NCBI GenBank assembly: GCA_905250125.1
Contig: CAJNOL010000201.1
Location: 1-64,000 of the forward strand
From: Rotaria sordida
Lineage: Eukaryota; Rotifera; Eurotatoria; Philodinida; Philodinidae
Direction of reading: 5' to 3'
Length of the DNA stretch: 64,000 bases
Of the stretch, positions 10,997-23,481 are shown in pieces. The translations under genes and the position numbers were made by a program. The notes below the pieces were generated by a model. That model was not told the DNA's origin and made no database searches. It saw nothing but the letters and a program-made list of their open reading frames with translations. How positions within the stretch are numbered: the first letter of the stretch is position 1; each line of letters opens with the position of its first letter.

Positions 10997-13900
10997 TCAT
11001 TTCGAATGATGATGATGTTGCTGTTTAGCTGCTTGTGGTATCATATCAAGTAAATATTGAGCTGGATTTTGTTGACGCATAAGTGATGCAGCCATAGCTG
11101 GTAATGCAGCTAATGCTGCTTGTTGTTGTTGTTGTTGTTGTGTTGTTTTAGCTGCAAGTGCTGCTGCTTGATTAGCAACAGCAAAGGGAAGCATATTTGA
11201 TAGAAAATGTTTTTGAAAAAATTCCATTTGTTCATTTGTTTGTAATGCAGCTAATGTTGATGCTAATGTTTCTGCTGATGTTGGATTTAGTGTTGGTATT
11301 GATGTTGGATTTGTATTATGATTTTTTGATGAACTACTACTACTACTACTTTTTCCTGTATGATGATGATGATGATGATGAGAATGAGAATGATGATTAT
11401 GATTTATACTATTATTATTATGTTGATGATGATGATGATGATGATTTGAACTTGTTTTTGTTGATAATGGTTTATTTGAATGTTTATTTGTTTGATGTAC
11501 ATGTTTACTATGTTGTTGTTGAGTAGATGAAGATTGTTTAACTGTATTTGTTGTTGGTGTGGATGATGATGATGTTGTTGTTGTTGTTGTTGTTGTTGTT
11601 GATTGTTGTTGAAATTTAGCATCAAGTTCTTTTTCTTGTTGTAATGCTTTAATAAATGCTTGTCGTAAACGATTTGAATGATCTTGTTTAAGTAATTTCT
11701 TTTGTGATGTTTTTGTACAACGATCACATAAAATTTTATCATCAGAATTTGTATCACTATTGGATGACATTTCATGCCATGTAACAGACCAATCAGTACC
11801 ACATTGTACACATACATTTGGTAAATTCATTGAAATTTCATATGAACGACGATTAACAATATCTGTATATGTATTAAGAGCTTGTTCAAGGCCAAGAAAA
11901 GCAAGAAATTCAGACCAACCATTAACACCAGGAATGAATGTTAAATCACATGTGGACGGTTTTGGTGTTGGAATTTGTAATAATGTTTGTTCAAGTTGTT
12001 TGCGTAATGCTAATTTAGCATTTAATAAATGTTGTTCAGCAGCAACACCATTACCTAAAAAATATTATTTTATTTATTAAAAGATAAAATTATGATTTCT
12101 TTAAATAATAGAATTATATGAGAAATTTAAATAAAAAAAATTTGTTTTTCTCATCTAACGAGGAAAGTCTTCCAATTGATAAATTGCTTTCGAGCTGAGA
12201 TTGTGTCCTTAGTTTATTGCTTCGATCTGCCCTCATGGTTAGTCAGTGTGTATGGGAAGTTCAAGAACTCTACATCAGGTCAGTCTTCTGTTCAGAACTA
12301 CAGCTATTACTAGTTGTAGGAAAAATATCGAGCTAATGAATCTGCCACTAGGCAGCATCCTAAACCGAAAAGTAGGGATATTCTTCCTATTGCTTCGGAG
12401 ATATTGCATTTTTATAGTATTCTTTTTGTTTCTGATGAATGTTATGTTAGCAGAAAAACTGATTTTCGACTTCAAACTTTATATAGCGACATGTCGTAAC
12501 AGGAACAGTTCATTGTAAAAGTTTCAAATGTCTTGATTTGCTTCTGTCCTGAAAGAAGAATATTAAATCTGTCCATTTATAGACAAGTTACCATAGGTAT
12601 ACTCAATTTTTTTATTTTGTGGGCAATTTACTAGTCAAACTGGTTTGAGTCTTGGGCAACCGTCCAATCGCTAGATATGCCATTGAGCACATCTTAGGAT
12701 AGAAACAACAACAAGATCTCTGAATCTTTTACATATAACTACCGTCGCTGGGGTCTGTCTCTAAGTAAAGTTTTCAGTCGAAAACCAGCTTTTTTCTTAC
12801 CATGGCTAGAGCCTATCGGCTTCAAAATTTTCGAACTCAGTCGAACCATACACTTTGATACCTTCAATGAAACTTTTTAATCGGAATAGAATAACCGTCC
12901 CGACGATACGAGGTACTTTTTTTATTCAGTGGCCAATTCACTCTACATATTTCTTAGACGACTGATCTGAGAAATGTATGAGATAAAGTCCATCAGGTCC
13001 GGAATCAACCCGACAGGCTTTAACCATGACATTCATTTAAAAAATATCATAAAAATGCAGTATCTCAGCAACCATAAGCTAAGGACATGAACTCTTTTCG
13101 AGGTATTCACAATTCATTTATGTCTACATAACGAACATGGTCTCGACTGCGTAAGTGATTTATCAGTTATAGAACTTCCGTAGTAAATCTAAAATGAACA
13201 TAAATTTCATTTCGAAAGAAAAAGATCATAAAAACTTCATAATTGATCCAGATCAAATACATTTGTTATAGATAAACAATTAAAAAAAAAAAAGGAAACC
13301 GATACGCTTTTAAAAAACTCTAATATTTATGAAGTGTTGGCTTTTTCTTTTTAAATGAAAAGTAAATTTACTTTAAATTAAGGTTATATCCTTTTCCAGT
13401 ATTCACTTTAACATAAAATGAAAGTGAAAATTTTAAAACTTTTCCCATATAATTAAAATATACAAAAAGAAAATAAATAAATAAATCTTGATAGTTTCAT
13501 AAACGAAGAAAAAAACACAAACCATCATGATCATATTATCTTAAATTAATAGCAAATTTCTCGACTAACTATTTTATTTTGAAAAATAATCTTATTTATA
13601 AATATACTTTTTGATGAATTGCTTGCTGTGGATGTATTTGACGAATTTTTTGTTGCTGATGTTGGCACTGTCGATGATATTCGAGTAGCCGTTGCTGGTG
13701 GTAGTAATGTGTTATTAGTATTCGTATTAGTATTATTTGATTGACGAATAGCCTGAGGTATTGATTGAGAATTTTTCGATGATTGTTGTTGTGCTATTTG
13801 ACTATTATTATTATTCGAACGATTAACAGTATATTGATTTGGATGTGGTGTTTTTGTTGGTGTTGATCGATTTGAATTATTCTTTAAAAACAAAACATAA

Positions 13901-14943
13901 AGATTTATTTACTTTTTTTTGTTCTATTAAAATATTTACCTGTTGTTGTTGTTTAGTTGCTAATATTGGAGTTTTTACATCTGTAGATTGTTGATTTAAT
14001 TTAGTTGCTGTTGTTGGTGTTGTTATTGTTGTTGTTGTTGTTCGTTGTTTTATACTAGTATTAGTAGTATTAGTATTATTTGTTTGTGATATAAGTCTTT
14101 GATTTGTTTTAAGTTTTTGCATAAGAACAAGTAATGCTTCTTGACATTGTAATTCATGTTGAAGACGACGATATTCAGCAAGCATAACCGGTGTCATTTT
14201 CGATTCATCTAATCGTTTATATGTATGATTTTGTTCACCATTTAAGATCGTCATCTTTTTCGAATCGTGTTTAGATTTAAGTGTTGTTGATGATGATAAT
14301 AATGACATTCGATATTCATTCTGATGGTTTTTTCTAAAAGAATATCATTAGAAATAGTTGATTTGTTTTCTTTTTGAAAGATGGGGATAGTTGTTGTTCG
14401 TTCAGAATAATAAAGAAAAGAAGAAAAAAAAAAAAAAAAAGAAGAACGAAACAAGATGTATATATGACGAGTAAGTAACAACGGTGGCGAGGTTCGATTT
14501 AATGTTCGGAAGCAATGAATGGCGGAAGGTGGGACGAGAAACAAGGAGAGAAAAGAAGAAAAAAAAAAAAAGAAAAAAAAAAGAAAAAGAAGGGATGAAA
14601 ATATCTATCTGCTGGTAGTGGTGGAACGCCACTACTAACGTCGGCGACGAGGACGGCCAATTGAACGTTACCACGACAATCATCATATTCGCATAGAAAA
14701 AAAGAAAAGAAATGTAGGATGACTGAACGAACGAATAAGGCAGCGGGCAAGACATGGGGGTAACGCCCTTAGCTTTCATTTCTATTTTCTTTCTTTTTCT
14801 TTTTTGTTTTCAAATTCGACTTACCCATCATAAGTAGTACCACGAAATCGTTTTGTTAATGTTGATATTGGATTATTATAAGTTGTTGTTACATTACTGT
14901 TATCTAATGATGATTTACGTTTAAGTCCAATATTTGGTATCAT
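10997..14943 (-). CDS. GATAD2: p66/GATAD2 subunit of the NuRD complex
   Basis: Four exons (14943-14825, 14333-13940, 13881-13608, 12054-10997) join in phase to give 614 residues. p66 proteins bridge MBD2/3 and the CHD helicase in the nuclear NuRD deacetylase-remodelling complex. Conserved region 1, the MBD-binding coiled coil, lies near residues 75-105 (LAEYRRLQHELQCQEALLVL then MQKL). A second signature follows (AKLALRKQLEQTLLQIPTPK, then FIPGV...EFLAFLGLEQAL). The GATA-type finger begins CVQCGTDW and ends CDRC, then RLRQAFIKALQQEKELD. The C terminus YLLDMIP matches vertebrate p66. Odd points: 24 residues separate the two Cys pairs instead of about 17, and long His, Gln, Ser and Thr runs fill the C-terminal part. 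Intron 3 (1.55 kb) contains a fold-back element. Confidence 0.9.
12155..13190. mobile_element. Fold-back element FB2 in GATAD2 intron 3
   Basis: The left arm starts 'ggaaagtcttccaattgata' and the right arm, complemented, starts 'ggaagttctataactgataa'. Both then carry 'gag' and 'gagatattgcatttttat'-like blocks in the same order. The same arm sequence is found in FB4 (38055-39010), so this is a family with at least two members here. The inner part (12820-12990) carries a module also at 27515-27690 and 48555-48760. No transposase was seen. Confidence 0.6.
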
Positions 14944-17900
14944 AATAGATTTTTTTGTTATCTAATTGATTTAAAAAAAGATCTAAAAAAACAAAAATGT
15001 TGAAATAAGTCTATTTTTTTGTTTCATTGTTTCAATAAGACAAAAGCAAAAAAAGAGAAAGGTAAACTGAACAGATGATTTTTATATACAGAAAAAAACC
15101 TTTTTAAAATGGCTAGCATGTGCACTTGAATACACATTCAACTCATCGAATAACTTAAGAAATAAAAGAAGAAGGAAAAAAAGAAAAGAATAACAACAAC
15201 AATAAGAACACAGTGTAAATGACGAAGAGACAGGTGAGGAACAGAACCTTCTCGTCTCCGTGCAATTCCATCCTGTGCATGTTGATGTGTTTTGTTTACC
15301 GGCAGTGTTGGACGTAGCGGAAAAGGGTTATTCATCGCTATCATGTGTCTACTCTCTCTTTTACTCGACGAACATGACTTACCCTTGTATTCCGTTTTTT
15401 TCCATTCTCCTATTTTTTTTGTTTGTAGGAAGGGTTGATGTTTTATCGTCATCATCGTCTTTCAGCGTATTATAGAATCTTCTTTTTAGTAAAAATGTTT
15501 ATGCAATAACATATGTTTCAATCATTCTATGATATCAAATTTATATTCATTAAGAATAAATAACTGAAATTAATAGCATTGTCAATATCCTATATCGTTA
15601 ATAATATCTCATTTTATAGAATATCTTATATTGTGGTTTTGATGAATATAAACAGTCACAAATATGAACAAATCTGAGACATGAACAATACAATAGAAAA
15701 AAGAAAAGAAAAGAAAAGAAAATAGTTCAATGTTCAGATTTTGTCTAGCTCAGTTGAAGATGTATATATATAATATATATATATATGCGGGATGTGGATG
15801 ATGCGAACAACGAATTCAACCATCATCCATTCAAGCAATGAAGACAAACATGGACGCTCGCAATAAAGAAAAAAAGAAGGAAAAAGAGACGTCGACACAC
15901 ACTACGATAGAGAAAGAACTATACATTTGTGCTTTAACTAACCTTCCCCGAACAACGCACACACTATGGCGGCGAGTCAAGCATATTCTATTTTTCATCT
16001 CTCCCCTATTCTCCTTCGTAGTTTTTTTTGCAGAGAATGTCATTAAGTGTAGGCGTTCGTAGCGCTCCATTCGTAAACAAATAAATAAGTCGTCATTTCT
16101 CTCTTTACACTTTACCATACTCGCACTCTATTCCAAACAAAAATGATGGTTTAATATCGATATCACACACTTTTATTTAATTGTATTTCTGTTTTTTTTT
16201 TCTATCAAAAAAACGAGAACAAAGAAGCATATTTAAAAAAAAAAGAAAGAAGAGAGAAATAAAAAATCAACAAATATGATGTCTTTTTGCATCTTTTTTT
16301 CCTTTTTCTCTCTCTTTCTCATTTTTTTTTCAACGATAAAACGAATATGAACACATAAGGCATAAGAACGAGCAAGCGCAATTGTGCAAATAAACGACAG
16401 TAGACATACATACACAATCTCTCTCTCTCTCTCTCTCCCTCGTTTGCACACATACAACACATGAAAATCATATAATGAGACGAGGAAAAAAAATTGTGAA
16501 AATCGCAAGTCGATTCGAAGGACAAAACATGTCAATTGAGAAAGTGTAGAAAGGAAAACAATGGACGTGTAAATAGAAGAATATGGAACAATGAAAGAAC
16601 GAATGAATATTCTTTGAACAATTTGATAGACATTTTAGTTTTATACAAGGGGGAAAAAAGAAAACTAACAAACTATTGATGTAAAGCAAAACAAAAAGGA
16701 TAAACTGATACAAACGATAATCATTGTCTTACTCTCACTTCAACGTACGACAAGCCTCTATCTTAACATTGTTTGATTTTTTTTTTCTTTTACAAAAAAA
16801 AATCCTTTTTTTTTGTCTTTCAACATTATATTATTTACTTTTTATTAGACAAAAAAAAAGAAATCTAAGGAACAGGTGTTGATGGTCATTCCTATTGTGT
16901 ATAAATGAAGTTATTTCTTTCTTTCTTTATTAGAAAAAAGGTTATAATGATCAGAGAAAAGGTCGAGGTCAAGGACATATTTCCATTTGTAAAATAAGAT
17001 TAACCTAACGATTGTTCATTGTGTATTAATGATTTAAAAAAAAAACTTATTTCAAGTAGTAGTTGTAGGTAAAGTAATTATAATAATAAAAAAGAAAACA
17101 ATAACAACAACAACGATCTTTCTGTTGTTGACGACGAACGTCAAACAAGGCAAACACAATAAAAGAAAAACAATAAGAAAAAAGAATGCTCACATATTCT
17201 TCTAAAACATTATGTACATATATATATACTTAACCCTTCGTTTTGTATGTGTGTGTCAGTGTACATTGTACCACGATTTATTCGCAAGAGAATTGCACTC
17301 TTATAAAATAATCTGCAATTTTAATTTGATTTCTAAGGATATGTATATACAACAAGAAGAAAAAGACGAATGGACATATACACTTGCCTAAAAAAAAAAA
17401 AAAAAAGAAGAGAATATATTTGTTGTGTTGAATGATTGTGGCGCTCTAAAAGGACAAATGTAGAACGGAGAAAAAGAAGGCGATGATTGATCGAGTGAAC
17501 ATTGTTTTGTCTTACAATGGCTATTTTACAGTTTAATAAGCAGAAAAATTCATTTTCTAACTTTTTATTACATATCATGCAGAAATAAGTTTTATTTTAT
17601 TTTTATTCTGATAAACTTATTTTAATTGTATTAAATAATATCTACATCCGACGGAATATGAAAAATGATTTTCTTTTCAATTATGATATGGTTGACTAAT
17701 ACGTTTTTTATGTTTTCTTTTTTAGTCAAGAAATAAGATCGAAACACATCTACTAAAAATAAATCTTTGACAAGAAAATATACAATATAAAAAAATTTTT
17801 CAACATTGAAAATGATTTATTAATAATTTTATTGTATATTTATTATTAATTTCCGAAGTTTAAATTAAATCAACAGATATCATGCATAGTTTGATTAGTT

Positions 17901-19656
17901 AAATTCGAATTATGATCAAATTTATTTCTATAATTGAATATTTTTAATTTTCAATCAATAATGAAATGATATTTGAAAAAACAATAAATCTTTTTGTCAC
18001 ATTTTAATCTTCGACGTATTTTATACACTAACAATTTGACACCAAAAAAAAAAAATTGAAATTTGAAGAGATTTTTATATTCGATCAAACATAGCGAATA
18101 TAATTATACAGATAGTAGATTTGTCTGATCTATTTGGCATTGAGTGACATATGAAGCGTAATGACATGAGTATATCATTGCAGTCAAAACATTTTCTCTT
18201 GAAAGATTTATATCATTGGATATAGACATAAAGAAAAACTATTACAACTAATTTTTGAGGACATATTATTTTTATATACTAGAATTAGTTATACAGTCCG
18301 AAAAGTACGATCTTACAAAAACTTTATTGAAATCATAACTAATTTATTGAGTAAGATTTTCTGATATTTGTTATTTGTGTACGAAAAATATTCATACGTC
18401 ATAAACAAATCAGTTAGATGTTGAGTTCTTTATCAACATTGTTTATCAATAAAGTAACTTAAAAACTTATTACATCTGTCAAATAATATAATAACAGTGG
18501 TAAATTTTATATTCATTCTAGAATTGAACAAATGAATAAATGAAGTTTTACATCATTAAAAACAGACTTATGTCGAATGTATCAATTCATGTAAAAATTA
18601 TTTAATAATTCTGCTAAAAAAGCATCACGTTATAATATATAAGTCTATATAAAAATACTTACAGTGAATAAAACAATCATTTAATAATACTTCTTCATCC
18701 TTTGAATATAGTAAGATAAATATTTTGTAAGTTGATTCATATAATATCGCCAAAGAAGAAAAAATTAGATGAGATTTTTTGAAACATTCATAGTAGTTCA
18801 GCAAGCATGTATATTATTTAATTTATAAAAGTAGATCTTCTACATTGACTATTAAATCTCAACATCATTATTTTGGGATTTATAACAAATTATATTTATC
18901 AATCAATAGAAGTTTTATTTTTTCAAAACTTAATGATCGTTAGATCTTCAAATTGAGCTATAAGCATTTACATATGAATATCAATATAAATCTATCTGCA
19001 TTATATCATTTTACATTCTTTTAAATCAAATATAATCGTAAAAGTAATCGGATCATACGCTTCAAGGCTTTATAATACTATACTCATAAAGAAATATCAA
19101 CTTTTCTTTTTCTGTTAGTAAAGAAAAAAATTAAACGATTTTTTTCAATATATAAAATTTGTAATATAAAGTAGAACATGAAAGATTCCTATTTTTGTCT
19201 GCTTATTATATTTTTAAAAATATACTCAATAAAAAATATAGAATGCTGACAACAATCTGTTAGTCCGGAAATGAAGCGAAAATCCTTCCGTTTTAATAAA
19301 TTGGCAATTGGTCTTTTCAAAAATTCTTTTACGCGTCATCAAAAGACAAGCAACATCATAATCAGAAATACAAAAAAAAAAAAAAAGGCCTGCAATTCTA
19401 GTTTATCTTTATCTTGTAATGAATAGTTCTCTAAGGGAATTTTTTTTTTCTTTTTGTTGATCAATAAAAATACAAACAAAAGAATCAATTATTTTTTTTT
19501 AATCTTTATTTATTAAATAATCAGACGATACTGACAACAACAAAATCAATAAAATTGAATATTAGATAATCATATTTCGCAATTCTTTTTTTTCTATATG
19601 TATGTGACATACATAAAAAGACAACTACTGATTTTTTTTTTTTTTTGTTGTATTTA
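14944..19656. other. AT-rich spacer between GATAD2 and the synaptotagmin gene
   Basis: About 4.7 kb with no supportable gene. It contains poly-A/poly-T tracts, a GA/CT microsatellite near 16418-16438, a TA run near 15765-15785 and, from 17.6 kb on, very AT-rich sequence. Open frames here are low-complexity Phe/Lys runs. Confidence 0.6.
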
Positions 19657-20938
19657 TTAATAATTCAATATATTAAATGGTTTTAATTGATACCATTGAG
19701 CTATTTGTTTTGTTATTTGTCGATGACATACATCATTCCAATGTTGATTAATTTCATTAGTATTATTTCCAATTGAAAATGTACCAATTGGTTCATGTTT
19801 CATATGAGAATCATAATCAAAAAGTATTATATCAAAATGAATATTTTGTAAATCATTATCAGGTATATGGAATGTAAAGCATTCATTATACACAGGACAT
19901 TGTGTTGATCGTTTAATAGTACTTCGTTTTTTAATTATACGTTGTCCTTTATAGAACATATAAATTTTAAAATAAGGATCTAAAAAAATAGAAATTATAT
20001 TAAATAAATACAAAAAAAAAAAAAATTTACTACTAACTTATTAATCTTGTTGTACTTATACGAGGTAAATTTGATGCTTTTAATACAATTAATGTTATTG
20101 TACTATCGATTGGTTGATAACATAATGATATAAGCATTTGACCAAGTTGTTGATTACATAACTAAATAAAAATAGTAAAAAAAAAAATATTATAAAAATA
20201 CCAAATGTGAATATTTTTATAAGCATTATAATTCAAATATTTTTTTTTAATATCCTGTACCTGTTTATGTCGTGGTGTTATATCTTGTGTAAATGTTACT
20301 TCGGATGGTTCAAGAGCATTTGGTGTATTTCCATCGGGTAAAATAATAGGAAACATAACTTGTCCAAGAATTTCATCTCGTGTAAATGTATCATATGTTA
20401 ATATAGTAAAAAGAAGAGATAATTCATTAGTATTATTTATTTGACGAATATTAGAAAATTCAAATAATTCATCATAAACTGGATTATTAGTTTTTTTAAT
20501 AATATGAGTACGCATTGATTGAAAAGGTTCTTTAGAAAGACAAAAAATAAATAAATAAAATCTTTTTTAAATGAAATTATTAATTAAACTTAAAACTATA
20601 CCTTGAGTATTATCATTTTCTGTTGATATAAGTTCAACACGTACATATGAATCAATTAATGTTGGTTGTCGATGACGACGATAAACAAAAAGATTTTGTG
20701 CATTAATAACACGAACAAATAATGATCCATTAATTTCATTCCATCGTAAACTAAATATTAATGAAGCTGGCTCATTAATATGTTCCATTGTTGATGAATT
20801 TGATAATGATGATATTGTTGATGAAAATTCATCTTTTTCATGTTGTTGTTTTTGTTGATTAATTAATGTTGCTTCAGGCCATGAAAATGAACTTTTTATT
20901 ATTCGAGTAACTTCATTTGTTTCTTGATTTGTTTGAGA

Positions 20939-20970
<32 letters not shown>

Positions 20971-21464
20971 TTAGTGGTGGTGATTGATTAATACTATCAA
21001 ATGATACTGATGCAAATTGTCGACGCCAATATCTTGATATACTATAAGATAAATCTTTTGATTGTTTTTTACGTCGATTAAAATATGAATAAAATCGAGT
21101 AGCAGTTAAACCAACGATAACTATGACAATCACGATAGATAAAGCTATTGTCATGACCAATATGAATGGAAATGGATCGCCTAGTTATAATAGAGTAAAT
21201 GATATAGTCATGTAAACGAAAATGGCTAGAGAATAAAATAAGATGAAGCGATAAAATCCTTAGAAAAAAAAAAGGAAAAATAGATCAACCCATAACTGAC
21301 ATAATATAGAGAAGTTTCTGGATAAAATGAATGGTTTCATATAATAACAACAAAAAAGTTGGATTTCTTTTTTTTTTTTGGAGAATTTTATACGTACTAT
21401 TTTTTTGTGATGATTGTTTTGAAATCATATTTTTCTTACGATCATTATTTATATCAACAAGCAT
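19657..21464 (-). CDS. SYT4: Synaptotagmin-4/11-type C2 domain protein
   Basis: Five exons (21464-21398, 21180-20602, 20529-20261, 20161-20038, 19979-19657) join in frame to give 453 residues (human SYT4 is 425). Synaptotagmins are vesicle membrane proteins that tune exocytosis. A membrane helix (VMTIALSIVIVIVIVGLTAT) follows a short N terminus, then basic residues and an Asn-rich linker. C2A starts near SLIFSLRWNEI and includes NNPVYDELFEF and LSLLFTILTYDTFTRDEILG; Thr stands where Syt1 has its third Ca2+-binding Asp, matching the Asp-to-Ser change known in Syt4/11. C2B starts LISLCYQPIDSTITLIVLKA, includes FDYDSHMKHEPIG and ends HWNDVCHRQITKQIAQWYQL, which mirrors the Syt4/11 end (HWKEIC...RRQIAKWH). 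The exon 4/5 join gives NPYFK instead of the usual DPY. The upstream of two in-frame ATGs in exon 1 is taken as start. Confidence 0.88.
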
Positions 21465-23000
21465 TCAAATAAATTTTTCTTTCACATAACTTTTTATCAA
21501 TTGTTTAATCATGTGAATGTTTTCTTCAATTCCATAAATGCTTTTTATGTGCCTGTTTTTTATTCCGAAATCATTTGACAAATGAATAATGAGTTTTGTT
21601 GTTGCTATTGGGCTTTACATTTTTTTTTCTCGAAGCTCGACAACTGAGAAAGAAAGTGAACAAGATTGAAGTTCTCTCTTTCTCTCTCTCTCTCTCTCGT
21701 TCTCTAGTGCACATTGACTAGCATTCCTATTTGACGTTGCCGTCATTCGCGCACATAAATGTTATTCCTTTCTGTTAGAAATAGTGCTAGAAAAAACTGC
21801 GGGGGAAAAAAAGCGAATCAACTTATACTGTTAGTAAGTCACAGAATATCGCCAACGCAAAAGCAGATGGAAGACAAGATGAAGAAAAAAGAATGAGGAA
21901 ACGAAGAAAGACGTTTCTATTTTTTTTCTCGTGTTCGTTAGTTACCGTCATTAATAGAAAAACAAAAAAGAAGAAATTGTCAGACACAAACTACACAAAC
22001 CTCATGTGATGTAATTTACATTCTTTATTCCCTGGTCCATTGTAGACATCTCAAAGTGACATTGAACATATGGAATTTAAGACAATTCTCTCGATGTTTC
22101 ATATATTTTCTTTTTGATATATAATACGCATGACAACATATATAGCCACTTACCAAGACAAAACACACACACACACACACACACTTTTTTTTAAACTGTT
22201 GCTCCAAAAAAAGTCTATACAGAGCAGCAATAACACAAAGAAAAGAAGACAAAGAACAAAAAATGATGATCACACATACACATAAAAGAAAAATGTATGC
22301 ATATCACATTCATTTGCGTGCACAGAAGACTAAGATACAATTATCGAACAAGTACACGCAAGACACAAAAAACCCAACGGATAATAGTCTACTATGACAA
22401 ACAATAACAACACATATACATGAAAAACAAACTCATCACATTTGTTTTCGTCATTTATGAAAACAAAAACAAAACTAACGCGACGAGAGATTAATAGACC
22501 ACTACAACAAAACTGTTGCTTGTACTTAAAACTTCCTTTTCTTTTCTTTTTTTGTTTTTTCGATAGAATAAAACTAAATGCAAGCAGGAAGGTACGGAGG
22601 GAAAGAACTCGAGCAAAATACCATCAAGTTTGGCACATATAGAATTATTGTTTTTGACATTTGTCAAGAACAGTCGAAACTATTTGTCGGAAAAACAGAA
22701 CGGGAATGTAACGAAACAAAAAAAAAACAAATTGATCATTCAACAATACATCCACAAAAAAAAGAAACATACAGATAAATACATAGATAGATATATAACG
22801 TGTTGCGCATACAAACACTATCATTCGATACACACACACACACACACAAACGTATGAAAGAAAAACAAAAACTAAGCACACAGCAAAAACAAAGAACACG
22901 ACAAAACAGTTGATTGACTATCCTATTTACATGAACATATGAAGAAGAAAAAGAAAACTTTGATCATAATGACTGCAAAAAAAAAACAAAACATTCTCAA
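21465..23000. other. Spacer between the synaptotagmin gene and DCP2
   Basis: 1.5 kb with no supportable gene. A CT run lies near 21678-21700 and an AC repeat at about 22162-22184. It probably includes the synaptotagmin promoter and the DCP2 3' flank. Confidence 0.6.
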
Positions 23001-23431
23001 TCACTCTCGAAGACAACGAAAAACTTCGGAACGATTAAGACGAAATTGTGTCCAACAACGTGGACCACCATAACGAAATGTATGAGAATTCTGACCATTA
23101 GAAGAATTATTATTTGTTAAATTTGAAAATGGTTGTTGTTGTTGTTGTTGATTTTGTTGTTTATGATTTATGTCATTATGTAAACGTCGATCGGAACGTC
23201 CTAAAGAATAAATTTATTTAATTATTTATTTTTTTAATTTTAAATAACTTACGTCGATTACGTTGAGATTTAGGTGTTGTACTATTTTCTGATGTATCTA
23301 ATTCATTTTGTACCTGTAATTTTTTTATTATAGGTGATGGTTCATCAGGTTGACCACGTTGTAAAATTCGATATTGAATTTGATTTTTAATTGGTGTTGA
23401 AGATTTTTTTTCTTTTTTTTGTATTAATAAT

Positions 23432-23481
<50 letters not shown>

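Noticed and set aside
10431-11053. Phe-rich and Lys/Thr-rich frames
   Set aside because: They come from poly-A/T and CA repeats in the GATAD2 3' flank; no domain or splice logic.
11197-11817. Long frames on both strands over the GATAD2 last exon (Leu/Met/Tyr-rich and Asn/Ile-rich proteins)
   Set aside because: They are other-frame shadows of the His/Gln/Thr triplet runs in the real GATAD2 frame.
14251-15475. Several overlapping frames around the GATAD2 first intron and promoter
   Set aside because: Low-complexity Phe/Ser/Lys runs, mutually overlapping in several frames; the real exons are 14333-13940 and 14943-14825.
22442-22899. Four overlapping small frames on both strands
   Set aside because: They overlap each other around CA/GT repeats and match nothing known.
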